NCBI GenBank assembly: GCA_009786175.1
Contig: WQTQ01000212.1
Span: 1-24,606 of the forward strand
Direction of reading: 5' to 3'
Length of the DNA stretch: 24,606 bases
Source: Bacillota bacterium
Lineage (GTDB): Bacteria; Bacillota_A; Clostridia; Lachnospirales; WQUN01
Under the pieces are notes generated by a model. The model made no database searches and was not told the origin of the DNA. It worked only from the letters and a program-made list of their open reading frames with translations. This document shows, piece by piece, positions 8,280-15,527 of this stretch; position 1 is the first letter of the stretch, and every line of letters begins with the position of its first letter. The position numbers and the translations under genes were made by a program.

Positions 8280-9893
8280 TTATTCTATTAACCATAGACG
8301 TACTCTGTTGTGAATTTCTTGCGCGGCAGCCTGCGCCCTAATCAACCCCAGCATAAATTGCTGAATTGGTGCCTCATATACAGCTGGCGGCAAGTAAAAA
8401 AGAGGGGTAATCATTTGCATTTCCGTATAACCGAGTATGCGCTCCTTCATGTTGTCAAGTTGAGTAAGGGCAGCCGAAGTAAGTATAGCTGTACTAACTC
8501 CATAGGCAACAACAGAAGGATCTGTGGTAATAAACAATCCACCGACAGTAGTTTGTAAGGCAGTATTGCCAAAGTTGCCGCCAAAATACCATGGGATAGC
8601 CAATTGTGTTTCCATAACTCTGTCATAATGAATGTCAAACAGCGAACGCTTTATTGGTACTGACAGACAAAAATCCATATGGCCGCGACGCATACCGGGC
8701 GTATCGTCAGCCGTCCCAACGAACGACATTAGATGTTTTACCATCTCCCAAGCTATGTCCAAATTAGCTCTGGCACTTACTATTACAGTGCCAATAGTGC
8801 TGGAGTTGTTCATGCTGTTTGGGTCATGCCTGCCACCGTCATTAAATGATAAATTGCCCCAAGGTATATGGTCAATTTTTAACCTGCCCATATTATCTGT
8901 GAGCGGTACAAAGTGTGAAAAAATAGGGTCTTCATACTCTAACAAAGCAATTAATGGATCCATGCGATGCCTATGGTTGGTAAATACAAATTGACCTGCC
9001 ATAATCTCCAAATGAATTGGCCTGTGCATAAGAAAATTTGTATGCCCACTGGGGTCTAACGAAAAATTAGCTGAATTAATCCGTCTTGCCTCAGCAAGCT
9101 TTTCTAAAAACAAAGCAAACTCCCCGTCAGTTAAACGTGATGTCCTGCTGTCCATATCTATGTGGCTGCTCATTTCAAATTTGAGAATCCTGCTTAGTTC
9201 AAAATAAGGACCAAACTCCAGGTGGCTATATTGTGGATATTCATTGACTAAATCCAAATATATTTCATGCATCTGGGTTAAAGAAATAGCGGAATATTGA
9301 GAAAAACGATTAATAATAGACGGAGGAAGACTGGTGTTTATCCCTACATATTCAAACCCAAAATTAAGAGGCATCGCATACAAACCGCCGCGGAATTCAA
9401 AGGGTTTCAGTGCTTGGGTAAAAAAGTCATCTCTGTTTAAATTGGGGTCATTGTCAATCATCTGATAAAAATCTGCCAAAAAGCCGTTCTCTATCATTGC
9501 ATAAAACGGCTGCCCTTCCAATATCATAATGTCATAGATTTGCCCTGCCATCATTTGTGTTTGCAGCCGTAGCAATGCGCTTTCGTGTTCCCAGACGGAA
9601 AAATGTGTAACTTCTAATCTAAAAGTATTACCCATTTCGCGTTGCTGCGATTGCATTTTCCTTGCGGCAGCATTAAACATGTTGCGAAACCTGCCGGGTA
9701 TAAATGCTGTCAGCACGTATTCGCCGGGTATTTGACATTCGGTTTCTGTAGTTGAAATATGTGAACTCGAATTGTATTCATTATTTTGTTCTGTTGGCAA
9801 AATTTCTCTTCTTCTTCCGCAAGATGAAAGCATAAGAAGTAGGATAAGTAACGCAGATATGATGACACATATTGTAATTTTATTCCGATTCAT
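8280..9893 (-). CDS. Extracellular solute-binding-type lipoprotein
   Basis: This protein of about 537 residues begins with a lipoprotein signal: MNRNK, a hydrophobic core, then the lipobox LSSC with Cys25 as the lipidated residue. The mature part resembles the family 1 solute-binding proteins of ABC importers: an early stretch about bundled helices and 'MAGQIYDIMILEGQPFYAMI', then GGLYAMPLNFGFEYVGIN, the usual hinge region of sugar-type binding proteins. No permease or ATPase of an importer is next to it. It follows the Cys-rich precursor gene by about 75 bases on the same strand, so it may be part of the RiPP locus, for example in peptide capture, immunity or sensing; this is inference. The ATG at 9893 has GAGG six bases upstream and is preferred over the in-frame ATG at 9905. 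Confidence 0.72.
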   Translation of the reverse strand: MNRNKITICVIISALLILLLMLSSCGRRREILPTEQNNEYNSSSHISTTETECQIPGEYVLTAFIPGRFRNMFNAAARKMQSQQREMGNTFRLEVTHFSVWEHESALLRLQTQMMAGQIYDIMILEGQPFYAMIENGFLADFYQMIDNDPNLNRDDFFTQALKPFEFRGGLYAMPLNFGFEYVGINTSLPPSIINRFSQYSAISLTQMHEIYLDLVNEYPQYSHLEFGPYFELSRILKFEMSSHIDMDSRTSRLTDGEFALFLEKLAEARRINSANFSLDPSGHTNFLMHRPIHLEIMAGQFVFTNHRHRMDPLIALLEYEDPIFSHFVPLTDNMGRLKIDHIPWGNLSFNDGGRHDPNSMNNSSTIGTVIVSARANLDIAWEMVKHLMSFVGTADDTPGMRRGHMDFCLSVPIKRSLFDIHYDRVMETQLAIPWYFGGNFGNTALQTTVGGLFITTDPSVVAYGVSTAILTSAALTQLDNMKERILGYTEMQMITPLFYLPPAVYEAPIQQFMLGLIRAQAAAQEIHNRVRLWLIE

Positions 9894-9913
9894 AACTATC
9901 CTCATTTCATAAT

Positions 9914-9950
9914 GCGGGGTACCGCTGTTAATTACAATGCGATACCCCGC
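9914..9950 (-). promoter_or_regulatory. Strong hairpin between precursor peptide and lipoprotein genes
   Basis: On the minus strand GCGGGGTA pairs with TACCCCGC (9950-9943 with 9921-9914). The stem continues through one U-G pair into CGC/GCG, giving about 12 base pairs around a 13-base loop. No T run follows, so it is more likely an mRNA-stability or read-through-limiting element than a plain intrinsic terminator. Such an element would let the precursor be made in excess over the downstream lipoprotein. Confidence 0.6.
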
Positions 9951-9967
9951 TTGTTACCTATGCCAGC

Positions 9968-10173
9968 TTATTTGCTGGGAGTGGCATCGAATGGATTATT
10001 ATGGACGTATCTGCTACGAGTATCATTTGCCAATCCGCTACTCCAATCATTATGCAACATAGTTCCTACAGAACATGAACAACTAGGGCAACCACAAGTG
10101 CAATACGCTTCCGCACTATTCTCCACAACATCATGACGCTTGCCAAGTGCTAATTTTTTACTACCTTTTCCAT
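9968..10173 (-). CDS. Cys-rich RiPP precursor peptide (Clo7bot-like), frame broken at codon 8
   Basis: An ATG at 10173 follows an excellent ribosome binding site but meets TAG at 10152-10150 after only seven codons. In the -1 frame the sequence then stays open to TAA at 9970-9968. Joined at the A run (10159-10153, heptamer A AAA AAT), it gives a 68-residue peptide: a basic leader of MEKVVKKLALGK type, the segment ENSAEAYCTCGCPSCSC with five cysteines at 25, 27, 29, 32 and 34, then a Ser/Asn-rich tail. This closely resembles the Cys-rich clostridial peptides (Clo7bot / CLI_3235 type, from memory) encoded beside CcpM-type radical SAM maturases, and both matching maturation genes lie directly upstream. 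The break may be a programmed -1 frameshift, a sequencing loss of one A, or a real inactivating deletion. No other frame has a start codon giving this leader. Confidence 0.75.
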
Positions 10174-10178
10174 GCTTT

Positions 10179-10187
10179 CACCTCCTT
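10179..10187 (-). promoter_or_regulatory. Consensus ribosome binding site of the Cys-rich precursor
   Basis: AAGGAGGTG lies five bases before the ATG at 10173. Its strength, compared with the weak sites of the neighbouring minus-strand genes, argues that the broken frame starting at 10173 is a real and highly translated gene. Confidence 0.8.
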
Positions 10188-10209
10188 CCTTTCAGTAATA
10201 CACAATCAA

Positions 10210-10238
10210 ATTATCTTAACGGTAGTGCTTTAAAGCAA
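10210..10238 (-). promoter_or_regulatory. Possible promoter of the precursor peptide gene
   Basis: On the minus strand TTGCTT (10238-10233), 17 bases, GATAAT (10215-10210) stand about 37 bases upstream of the precursor start, between it and the TIGR04066-type gene. It would allow the precursor to be transcribed separately from the maturation genes. Confidence 0.45.
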
Positions 10239-10258
10239 TTATATGCATGATTGCTAAA

Positions 10259-11317
10259 TTACTTTAACGTTTGCACATTACCCGCTAAAACACTCTCTAT
10301 AAGGTTGCAGGCCTTATTAATGGAGTTGCTGTCCAATGCACTAAAGGCATGAAATTCATCAGGAACCATTCCTGTTTCAATGCTTTGCAGTACAACGTCG
10401 TTATTCATCGTTAAATATCCTAATGCCTTGTTAGGGTCATTACTATCAGACTCAACTTTTGTATTAGCAATGTTAAAAAATTGTGCAGGGCATCCTAGCC
10501 GATACCGGCAGTAAGATGAAATCATATTAAAATATTTTTCATCATACTTACCATGGTGGGTTGTGACAACGGAAATATCACTTTTTACTGCATCTCCCAC
10601 AATTAGTGGAATTATGCCAAGCCCTGTAAGCTTATGGATATTATATTTCATAATCATATTGGGCGCACCCAGTATAAGCAAATCCGGGTTTTCGTTTTCG
10701 ACTAATGTCTTGATATAGTGGTTGAGCCTTATTATTTTCCAATACGCATCGCCATCACTAAAAAGAAACGGGGGTATTTGTGAAAAATTGAAAAATTTAC
10801 TTGCTGCTTGCGACCCCAGTTGAGAAACCTGATAACCTTTTTCAACAAAGTATTCTCTTATCCCAAGTTCTGTTGCAAATTGGTCTGTTTTATAGCCTTG
10901 TGCAAACACTGTTATTACAGGAACAGGTATGTCAAACAATCTTTCACGCACCATATCATTTTCATCGTCTGATTTTTTGCTACAAATATCAAATGCCTTA
11001 GACAATGCTTGGGACAAAATAATTTTCTTATCTTGCCTGGTATGCGCGTCGTAGACTTCCTTGTACAGACTTAAAGTGTGTTTGTCATCATAATCCATAT
11101 ATATTACATCATACGAATCCATTCTATCTGCGTTATAATGGGTTATTGTCATGCCTGTGAGCTTTCCGCCATCCAAGCGGCTGGAATCCATGTTGTTAAA
11201 GGGCAAAAAAGAGGGGATAAGTAGTGAAGACAATTTATAGCCATCCAGTAAAGATGAATACCGTACCATCCCACATTGGTCGCGGGTCATAGGAAATAAG
11301 GCCAATTTTCTTTCCAT
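10259..11317 (-). CDS. Peptide maturation system protein, TIGR04066-like
   Basis: This 352-residue protein has no transmembrane segment or signal peptide and no catalytic motif that I can name. Features seen are an opening MERKLALFPMTRDQCGMVRY, a central stretch PVPVITVFAQGYKTDQFATELGIREYFVEKGYQVSQLGSQ that looks like an alternating beta-alpha nucleotide-binding-type fold, and a segment NPDLLILGAPNMIMKYN. Size, opening and position after a CcpM-type radical SAM gene fit the clostridial 'peptide maturation system protein, TIGR04066 family', whose biochemical role is unknown to me. It starts three bases after the maturase stop, so the two are surely co-transcribed. The assignment comes from recall of the family and gene context and needs a profile search. 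Confidence 0.7.
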   Translation of the reverse strand: MERKLALFPMTRDQCGMVRYSSLLDGYKLSSLLIPSFLPFNNMDSSRLDGGKLTGMTITHYNADRMDSYDVIYMDYDDKHTLSLYKEVYDAHTRQDKKIILSQALSKAFDICSKKSDDENDMVRERLFDIPVPVITVFAQGYKTDQFATELGIREYFVEKGYQVSQLGSQAASKFFNFSQIPPFLFSDGDAYWKIIRLNHYIKTLVENENPDLLILGAPNMIMKYNIHKLTGLGIIPLIVGDAVKSDISVVTTHHGKYDEKYFNMISSYCRYRLGCPAQFFNIANTKVESDSNDPNKALGYLTMNNDVVLQSIETGMVPDEFHAFSALDSNSINKACNLIESVLAGNVQTLK

Positions 11318-11320
11318 ATT

Positions 11321-12742
11321 TTAGTCCGCTCTTTCGATTATTTTTCCATGATCAAAGTCATATCCGTTTTCCAGCAGCAGACATATTGCCTGCAATATTT
11401 CATACGTTCTGTATTTAGCACCGTTACAGCGCATCAGCCTTGTTTTACGTGATAGTTCTATTCCACCATCACTGGCACAACAACATAATTCGCAATGTGA
11501 AAAGTTCCAACAATCAAGACATTCCTTTGCTGTGGTCTTACCTACATTAAGCAGTGCATAAGCTTTGTCTAAATCAAACCCAACTTCGATGTTTCCGATT
11601 CGCATAACATCCGAACATTCATTTACCTTTTCGCATGGGTACAAGTTGCCGTCTACATCCACATACAGGCGCATAACTCCTGGAACGCATGGGCCACCCG
11701 GGTGGGCCGACTCAGATGCACCAAGTCCACCGGAAAAAGTCTTGTGAACCCTTTCGATAGTTGATAGGTTAGACTTGAATAAAGTTGAAACCTTGTCTGC
11801 ACTATACTTACCCAATGCAGACAAAAGTACTTTCATCTGCTGATAATTGTAAGTAACAGTGTACTTGTCATCATATATCACTTCATTTTTAGCGTTGAAC
11901 TCATTGACGAGGGAATGTGAGGCATTTCTGCCTTCCATAATGTCTTCAGCATCAAAAAACATATTAACGCAAGAAAAATCCACTCCCGGTGCCACTACAG
12001 ACATAAAACGGATGTTTTTATACAATTTAGGATATTCGATTTTTAGAAATTCCATATTCTCCATTATTTTATCATAAGAGCCAGTGCCATCCAAAAATAC
12101 TCGGCTGCTGTTATGTATTTCCTTTGGCCCATCCAAGCTTATATTTATCGAAAAATTATTTTCATCTAAAAATTTAGCAATTTCTGGAGAGATAACGGTC
12201 CCATTTGTTGTCATTCCATAATTAATTTGTCGGCCATTGTAATTCTCTTTTACATATTCAACACTGGCACGAATATTTTCAAAATCCAATAATGCTTCGC
12301 CACCATATAGCGATATTGTTACGCTTTCTGATTCCCAAGAGCGTGCCATAAAAAAGTCTATAGTCTTTAACATAAGTGGTAAGGGCATGGTTTTTTGACT
12401 ATGTTCTCGCTGATATTCATATCCTCCTGCATAAGTACAATACGAGCAATTTAATGTACACCGCTGCCCGGTTTGGATAATAAGTTGCTCCATTCTACTC
12501 TCTAGGCTGTAGGGCAAGTACATAGTTTCCGAGTGTTCAATTTCCTTAAGTGGACTGTCTATGCAAAAATTATTTTTCTGATACTGTCCAAGAATTTGTA
12601 AATCTCTATCCGATGCATTTCCATATTCAATGCGCTGAAAAACATCAAAATGCTCATTGTTCACCTTAATCAATTGATTTGTGTAGCGGTCATAGACATA
12701 GTTGCCGCCGGGGGTTTTAAGAGTTTTTATTATCACTGCCAT
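11321..12742 (-). CDS. ccpM: Radical SAM/SPASM peptide maturase, CcpM-like
   Basis: This 473-residue enzyme has the radical SAM signature CTLNCSYC (Cys95, Cys99, Cys102), which binds the [4Fe-4S] cluster that cleaves S-adenosylmethionine, followed by SLYGGEALLDF, GMTTNGT and SINISLDGP typical of the barrel. The C-terminus is a SPASM/twitch region with Cys352, 370, 376, 408, 411, 417, 420, 421, 422 and 439, enough for two auxiliary clusters. The N-terminal about 80 residues look like a peptide-recognition domain. Such enzymes install crosslinks, often Cys thioethers, in ribosomal peptides; the Cys-rich peptide encoded downstream is the probable substrate. The ATG at 12742 has AGAGGA upstream; an in-frame TTG at 12748 is also possible. 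The CcpM name rests on the company of the TIGR04066-like gene and Cys-rich peptide. Confidence 0.85.
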   Translation of the reverse strand: MAVIIKTLKTPGGNYVYDRYTNQLIKVNNEHFDVFQRIEYGNASDRDLQILGQYQKNNFCIDSPLKEIEHSETMYLPYSLESRMEQLIIQTGQRCTLNCSYCTYAGGYEYQREHSQKTMPLPLMLKTIDFFMARSWESESVTISLYGGEALLDFENIRASVEYVKENYNGRQINYGMTTNGTVISPEIAKFLDENNFSINISLDGPKEIHNSSRVFLDGTGSYDKIMENMEFLKIEYPKLYKNIRFMSVVAPGVDFSCVNMFFDAEDIMEGRNASHSLVNEFNAKNEVIYDDKYTVTYNYQQMKVLLSALGKYSADKVSTLFKSNLSTIERVHKTFSGGLGASESAHPGGPCVPGVMRLYVDVDGNLYPCEKVNECSDVMRIGNIEVGFDLDKAYALLNVGKTTAKECLDCWNFSHCELCCCASDGGIELSRKTRLMRCNGAKYRTYEILQAICLLLENGYDFDHGKIIERAD

Positions 12743-12786
12743 ATACAATTCCTCTGTAGCACTTGTGGCACTGTTTTAGTATCTAC

Positions 12787-12816
12787 AATGTACATCAATG
12801 TGCAGAAGGTTGTCAA
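12787..12816 (-). promoter_or_regulatory. Predicted promoter of the ccpM-like operon
   Basis: On the minus strand a perfect TTGACA (12816-12811) is followed after 18 bases by TACATT (12792-12787), about 45 bases upstream of the maturase start. The -10 element lies within ATCTACAATGTAC (12781-12793), which matches 10 of 13 bases of the palindrome before tetR. Confidence 0.5.
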
Positions 12817-12942
12817 CAAGTTTGTCATCACTTTCCAAATTGGCTTTTTTATAGTACTGTATGTTAAATTTTAGGGCAAACATTATTGAATGACATAAGA
12901 GTGTCTGAGTGTTGACAAAAACAAATTCCAATGCAAAAATAA

Positions 12943-12955
12943 ATACACAATGTAT
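12943..12955. promoter_or_regulatory. Predicted TetR-family operator upstream of tetR
   Basis: ATACACAATGTAT is a palindrome with 5-bp arms and a 3-base centre. The same ATACA-N3-TGTAT pattern occurs before the ABC exporter at 13733-13745. It lies in the 250-base region between the divergent maturase and tetR genes, as expected for autoregulation. TTGACA at 12912-12917 may be the tetR -35 element, though I see no good -10 at normal spacing. Confidence 0.5.
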
Positions 12956-12994
12956 GTTGACATCTGAAAACGAAAGAAGCAAGGGGTGAGGTTA

Positions 12995-13669
12995 TTGCCA
13001 AGAAATAAATATCCTGAAGAGACAGTACAAAAAATTATTGAAACATCGCTAAAGCTGTTCTTGGAAAAAGGCTACGAACAAACTACGGTGCTGGACATTG
13101 TGGCGAACCTGGGGGGGTTAACGCGTGGGGCTTTCTACCACCATTTTAAGTCTAAGGAAGAAGTGCTGGAGGCTATATTTTCCGCAAGGGTCAATGAGTA
13201 CAACCCATTTGAAGCGGCTATGGGGGCTAAAGTGGCTAATGGGTTAGAGCGGCTAAAACTGTCTTTAAAAGCCGCACTAATGGACAATATTTCAACGGAA
13301 CAAGATACGGCAATGACACAGTTTGCGTTTTCATTGATGTTAAACCCGCGTTTTTTACAAGAGAAGCTTAAGGGCGACATAAATACAGCTGCCATGCTTA
13401 CACCAATAGTCGAAGAGGGGATGAAAGACGGTTCTATCCGGCCCGGCAACCCGAAAATTATTGCAGAATTGTTTATGTTACTGGCTAATATTTGGCTGAT
13501 GCCTTCCATTTTCCCCGCTGACTACGAAGAAACACTTGAGAAAGCAAGACTTATTGCGGAAATTATGGAGAGTGTCGGCTGTCCGATTCTAGATGAAGAA
13601 ATGCGGGAAATATTCGAAAAAGTTATTTCTATCATAGATAAATACGATCAGGAATATAGTAAAAAGTGA
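12995..13669 (+). CDS. TetR/AcrR family transcriptional regulator
   Basis: This protein of about 224 residues is a typical dimeric ligand-responsive repressor. The N-terminal region (EETVQKIIETSLKLFLEKGYEQTTVLDIVANLGGLTRGAFYHHFKSKEEVLEAIF) is the TetR helix-turn-helix domain; the rest is the variable ligand-binding and dimerisation domain with Met- and Leu-rich helices. The TTG at 12995 is preferred because AAGGGGTGAGG lies just upstream; a GTG at 12986 would add three residues. The gene is divergent from the RiPP operon and just upstream of a two-gene ABC exporter, the usual arrangement for a local repressor of drug or peptide efflux. The shared palindromes point to control of itself and the exporter, perhaps also the RiPP operon. 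Confidence 0.9.
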   Translation: MPRNKYPEETVQKIIETSLKLFLEKGYEQTTVLDIVANLGGLTRGAFYHHFKSKEEVLEAIFSARVNEYNPFEAAMGAKVANGLERLKLSLKAALMDNISTEQDTAMTQFAFSLMLNPRFLQEKLKGDINTAAMLTPIVEEGMKDGSIRPGNPKIIAELFMLLANIWLMPSIFPADYEETLEKARLIAEIMESVGCPILDEEMREIFEKVISIIDKYDQEYSKK

Positions 13670-13671
13670 AG

Positions 13672-13717
13672 AAAGTTTGCCCAAAATAGAAATATTTCTA
13701 CAAGGGCAAACTTTTTT
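13672..13717 (+). terminator. Intrinsic terminator after tetR
   Basis: AAAGTTTGCCC (13672-13682) pairs with GGGCAAACTTT (13704-13714) and ends in a run of six T. The loop holds a second perfect palindrome, TAGAAATATTTCTA (13687-13700). It separates tetR from the exporter genes, which therefore probably have their own promoter. Confidence 0.85.
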
Positions 13718-13732
13718 GCAAAATATACGTAC

Positions 13733-13745
13733 ATACATCATGTAT
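13733..13745. promoter_or_regulatory. Predicted TetR-family operator upstream of the ABC exporter
   Basis: ATACATCATGTAT is a 13-base palindrome with perfect 6-bp arms, about 60 bases before the ABC ATPase start. It overlaps the A/T-rich TATATAAA (13743-13750) that is the likely -10 region; I see no convincing -35. It shares ATACA-N3-TGTAT with the site before tetR. Confidence 0.55.
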
Positions 13746-13805
13746 ATAAAATCATGCGTACCAAAATATGAACAAATAGCATGACTAAAAGAGGAGACCT
13801 CAAAA

Positions 13806-14732
13806 ATGGAAAACATTATCACGGTACAATCCCTGAAAAAGTCATTCAAAAGCAATCAAGTTTTAAAGGATGTAAGTTTTACAATCCGTAAAGGCAGTAT
13901 TTTCGCCTTGCTTGGCAGCAACGGGGCAGGTAAGACAACATGTGTAAAAATATTGTCTACACTAACAAAATCTGACGGTGGCAGTGCAGCAATATGCGGC
14001 TACGATGTGGCGGGGCAGGCAGAAAAAGCGCGGGAATGCATTAGCCTTACGGGCCAATACGCTGCCGTAGACGAATCCCTTACAGGTCGGGAGAACCTTC
14101 ATCTTATAGGCAGGCTTAGGGGGCTGCGAAACGTAAAAGCACGAGCAGCCGAACTTCTTATAAATTTCCGCTTGGAAGATGCCGCAGACCGTTTGGCGGG
14201 CACATATTCCGGGGGAATGCGCCGCAGGCTGGATATTGCCATGAGCCTGGTTGGCAGCCCGAAGGTAATATTTTTGGACGAACCGACCACAGGCTTGGAC
14301 CCGCAAAACCGAATTGCCATGTGGGACATGGTGCGGGAACTGGCAGACAATGGCACAACGGTTCTTCTTACCACCCAATACTTGGAGGAAGCAGAATACC
14401 TTGCAGACCACATCGCCATTTTGCATGAAGGAAAAATTACTGCAGAGGGCAGCCCCAAAGAGTTAAAGGCTGTACTGCCCCGGGGTGGTGTTGTACTGGA
14501 TTTTGTAACCCCGGATGATGCGCAAAGGGCCTGCAAAGTTTTGAGGGATTATAGATTTACTCAAGAAAAACCGAAGATAATTGATGTTACTACCAACGGC
14601 ACTTCTGTCCAATTTGCAGATGTGCTTACAAAGCTTGATAATGCCGGGATTCCGCTTGCCCGCTTTACTCAAAAATTACCGACACTAGAGGACGTGTTTT
14701 TAACACTTATAGGCGAGAAAGGTGCTGTTTAA
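13806..14732 (+). CDS. ABC exporter ATP-binding protein, DrrA-like
   Basis: This 308-residue cytoplasmic ATPase powers the permease encoded next to it. Motifs in order are Walker A GSNGAGKTT (residues 37-45), signature YSGGM (134-138), Walker B VIFLDEP (154-160) followed by TTGLDPQNR as D-loop, and the H-loop, where the usual His appears to be replaced in LLTTQYLEEAEYLAD by Gln, as is common in the DrrA/daunorubicin-resistance subfamily. The about 90-residue C-terminal extension ending PTLEDVFLTLIG is also typical of that subfamily. A good ribosome binding site (AGAGGAGA) precedes the ATG. The exported compound is unknown; drug efflux or export and immunity for the nearby Cys-rich peptide are both possible. 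Confidence 0.93.
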   Translation: MENIITVQSLKKSFKSNQVLKDVSFTIRKGSIFALLGSNGAGKTTCVKILSTLTKSDGGSAAICGYDVAGQAEKARECISLTGQYAAVDESLTGRENLHLIGRLRGLRNVKARAAELLINFRLEDAADRLAGTYSGGMRRRLDIAMSLVGSPKVIFLDEPTTGLDPQNRIAMWDMVRELADNGTTVLLTTQYLEEAEYLADHIAILHEGKITAEGSPKELKAVLPRGGVVLDFVTPDDAQRACKVLRDYRFTQEKPKIIDVTTNGTSVQFADVLTKLDNAGIPLARFTQKLPTLEDVFLTLIGEKGAV

Positions 14733-14733
14733 T

Positions 14734-15498
14734 ATGAAAAGGGTAATTTCAGATTCATTGGCAATGAGTGACCGCTGCTTACGTACTACATTTAGGAACC
14801 CGGATGCATTTGTTTCAGCGTTAATTGTACCCGCAATTGTAATGTGGCTGTTTGGGGTTGTGTTTAGTAACATTATGGATTTTGGCGACATTAGTGTTGT
14901 AAACTTCATCTTACCGGGCCTTATGCTGCAGACAATGGGGCAGAGTTCTCTTTCTACGGGCATAAGTATTAACAACGACATGACTAAAGGTATCATTGAC
15001 CGCTTTCGCTCCATGCCTATTTCAAAATCTGCTGTGTTGACAGGGCATGTAATTGCTTCCACGGTGAAAAATATTTTTACAGTTATTGTAACCGTTGTGG
15101 TTGCATTGCTTATAGGCTTTAGGCCACAGGCAAGTTTTACAGAGTGGCTTATAATTGCCGGTATTATTATACTAATTGTGCTTGCACTTACATGGATTTC
15201 TGTAGTTGGCGGGCTGTTGTCATCAAATGCAGAGGCTGTACAAGGCAAATTATTTTTATTGTTTGTTCTGCCATACCTAAGCACCGGTTTTGTGCCTGTC
15301 GAGGCGGTTGACGCGCGCTGGCTGCGCTGGTTTATAGCAAACCAGCCAATGACACCGATTATTGAAACCTTGCGCGGCCTTATGTTAGGCTTCCCCTTGG
15401 AAGGCAATACAATGATGCTTGCGCTTGCATGGACAATAGGTATTATAGTTGTGGCGTTTACACTGGCTGTGCAAGTATACAAGCGGAAAATGTCGTAA
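14734..15498 (+). CDS. ABC-2 type permease, DrrB-like
   Basis: This 254-residue integral membrane protein is the partner of the ATPase encoded one base upstream. It has about six hydrophobic segments: about residues 30-50 (FVSALIVPAIVMWLFGVVFS), 60-80, 105-125, 135-160, 170-185 and 225-245. The pattern FRNPDAFVSALIVPAIVMWLF and the amphipathic RFRSMPISKSAVLTGH are typical of ABC-2 (DrrB/NodJ-like) exporters. The ATG at 14734 is chosen with GAGAAAGGTG upstream; an upstream GTG at 14722 within the ATPase gene is less likely. Transcription probably ends at the palindrome just downstream. Confidence 0.9.
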   Translation: MKRVISDSLAMSDRCLRTTFRNPDAFVSALIVPAIVMWLFGVVFSNIMDFGDISVVNFILPGLMLQTMGQSSLSTGISINNDMTKGIIDRFRSMPISKSAVLTGHVIASTVKNIFTVIVTVVVALLIGFRPQASFTEWLIIAGIIILIVLALTWISVVGGLLSSNAEAVQGKLFLLFVLPYLSTGFVPVEAVDARWLRWFIANQPMTPIIETLRGLMLGFPLEGNTMMLALAWTIGIIVVAFTLAVQVYKRKMS

Positions 15499-15505
15499 AC
15501 AGCAC

Positions 15506-15527
15506 TACCCCCTGATATCAGGGGGTA
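15506..15527. terminator. Perfect palindrome, probable bidirectional terminator, repeated at 24523
   Basis: An uninterrupted 22-base palindrome with core CCCCCTGATATCAGGGGG lies between the convergent permease and spoIIR genes. On the plus strand CTTTT follows. The spoIIR stop codon (minus strand, 15520-15518) lies inside it. The same 18-base core recurs at 24523-24540, also just after the last gene of an operon. Confidence 0.7.

Noticed and set aside
9912..10136. A 74-codon plus-strand open frame in the region before the TIGR04066-like gene
   Set aside because: It is antisense to the Cys-rich precursor, has no ribosome binding site of quality and no recognisable product; the minus-strand reading explains the region better.
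12749..12994. A further small peptide gene in the divergent region before tetR (a 68-codon minus-strand frame at 12776-12982)
   Set aside because: Its start lacks a convincing ribosome binding site, the translation has no leader or core pattern, and the region is better explained by promoters and an operator.
14700..15482. A 260-codon open frame on the minus strand opposite the ABC permease gene
   Set aside because: It is fully antisense to a clear membrane protein with good family pattern and tight linkage to its ATPase; its translation is Thr/Ile/Ser-rich low-complexity and shows no family pattern.
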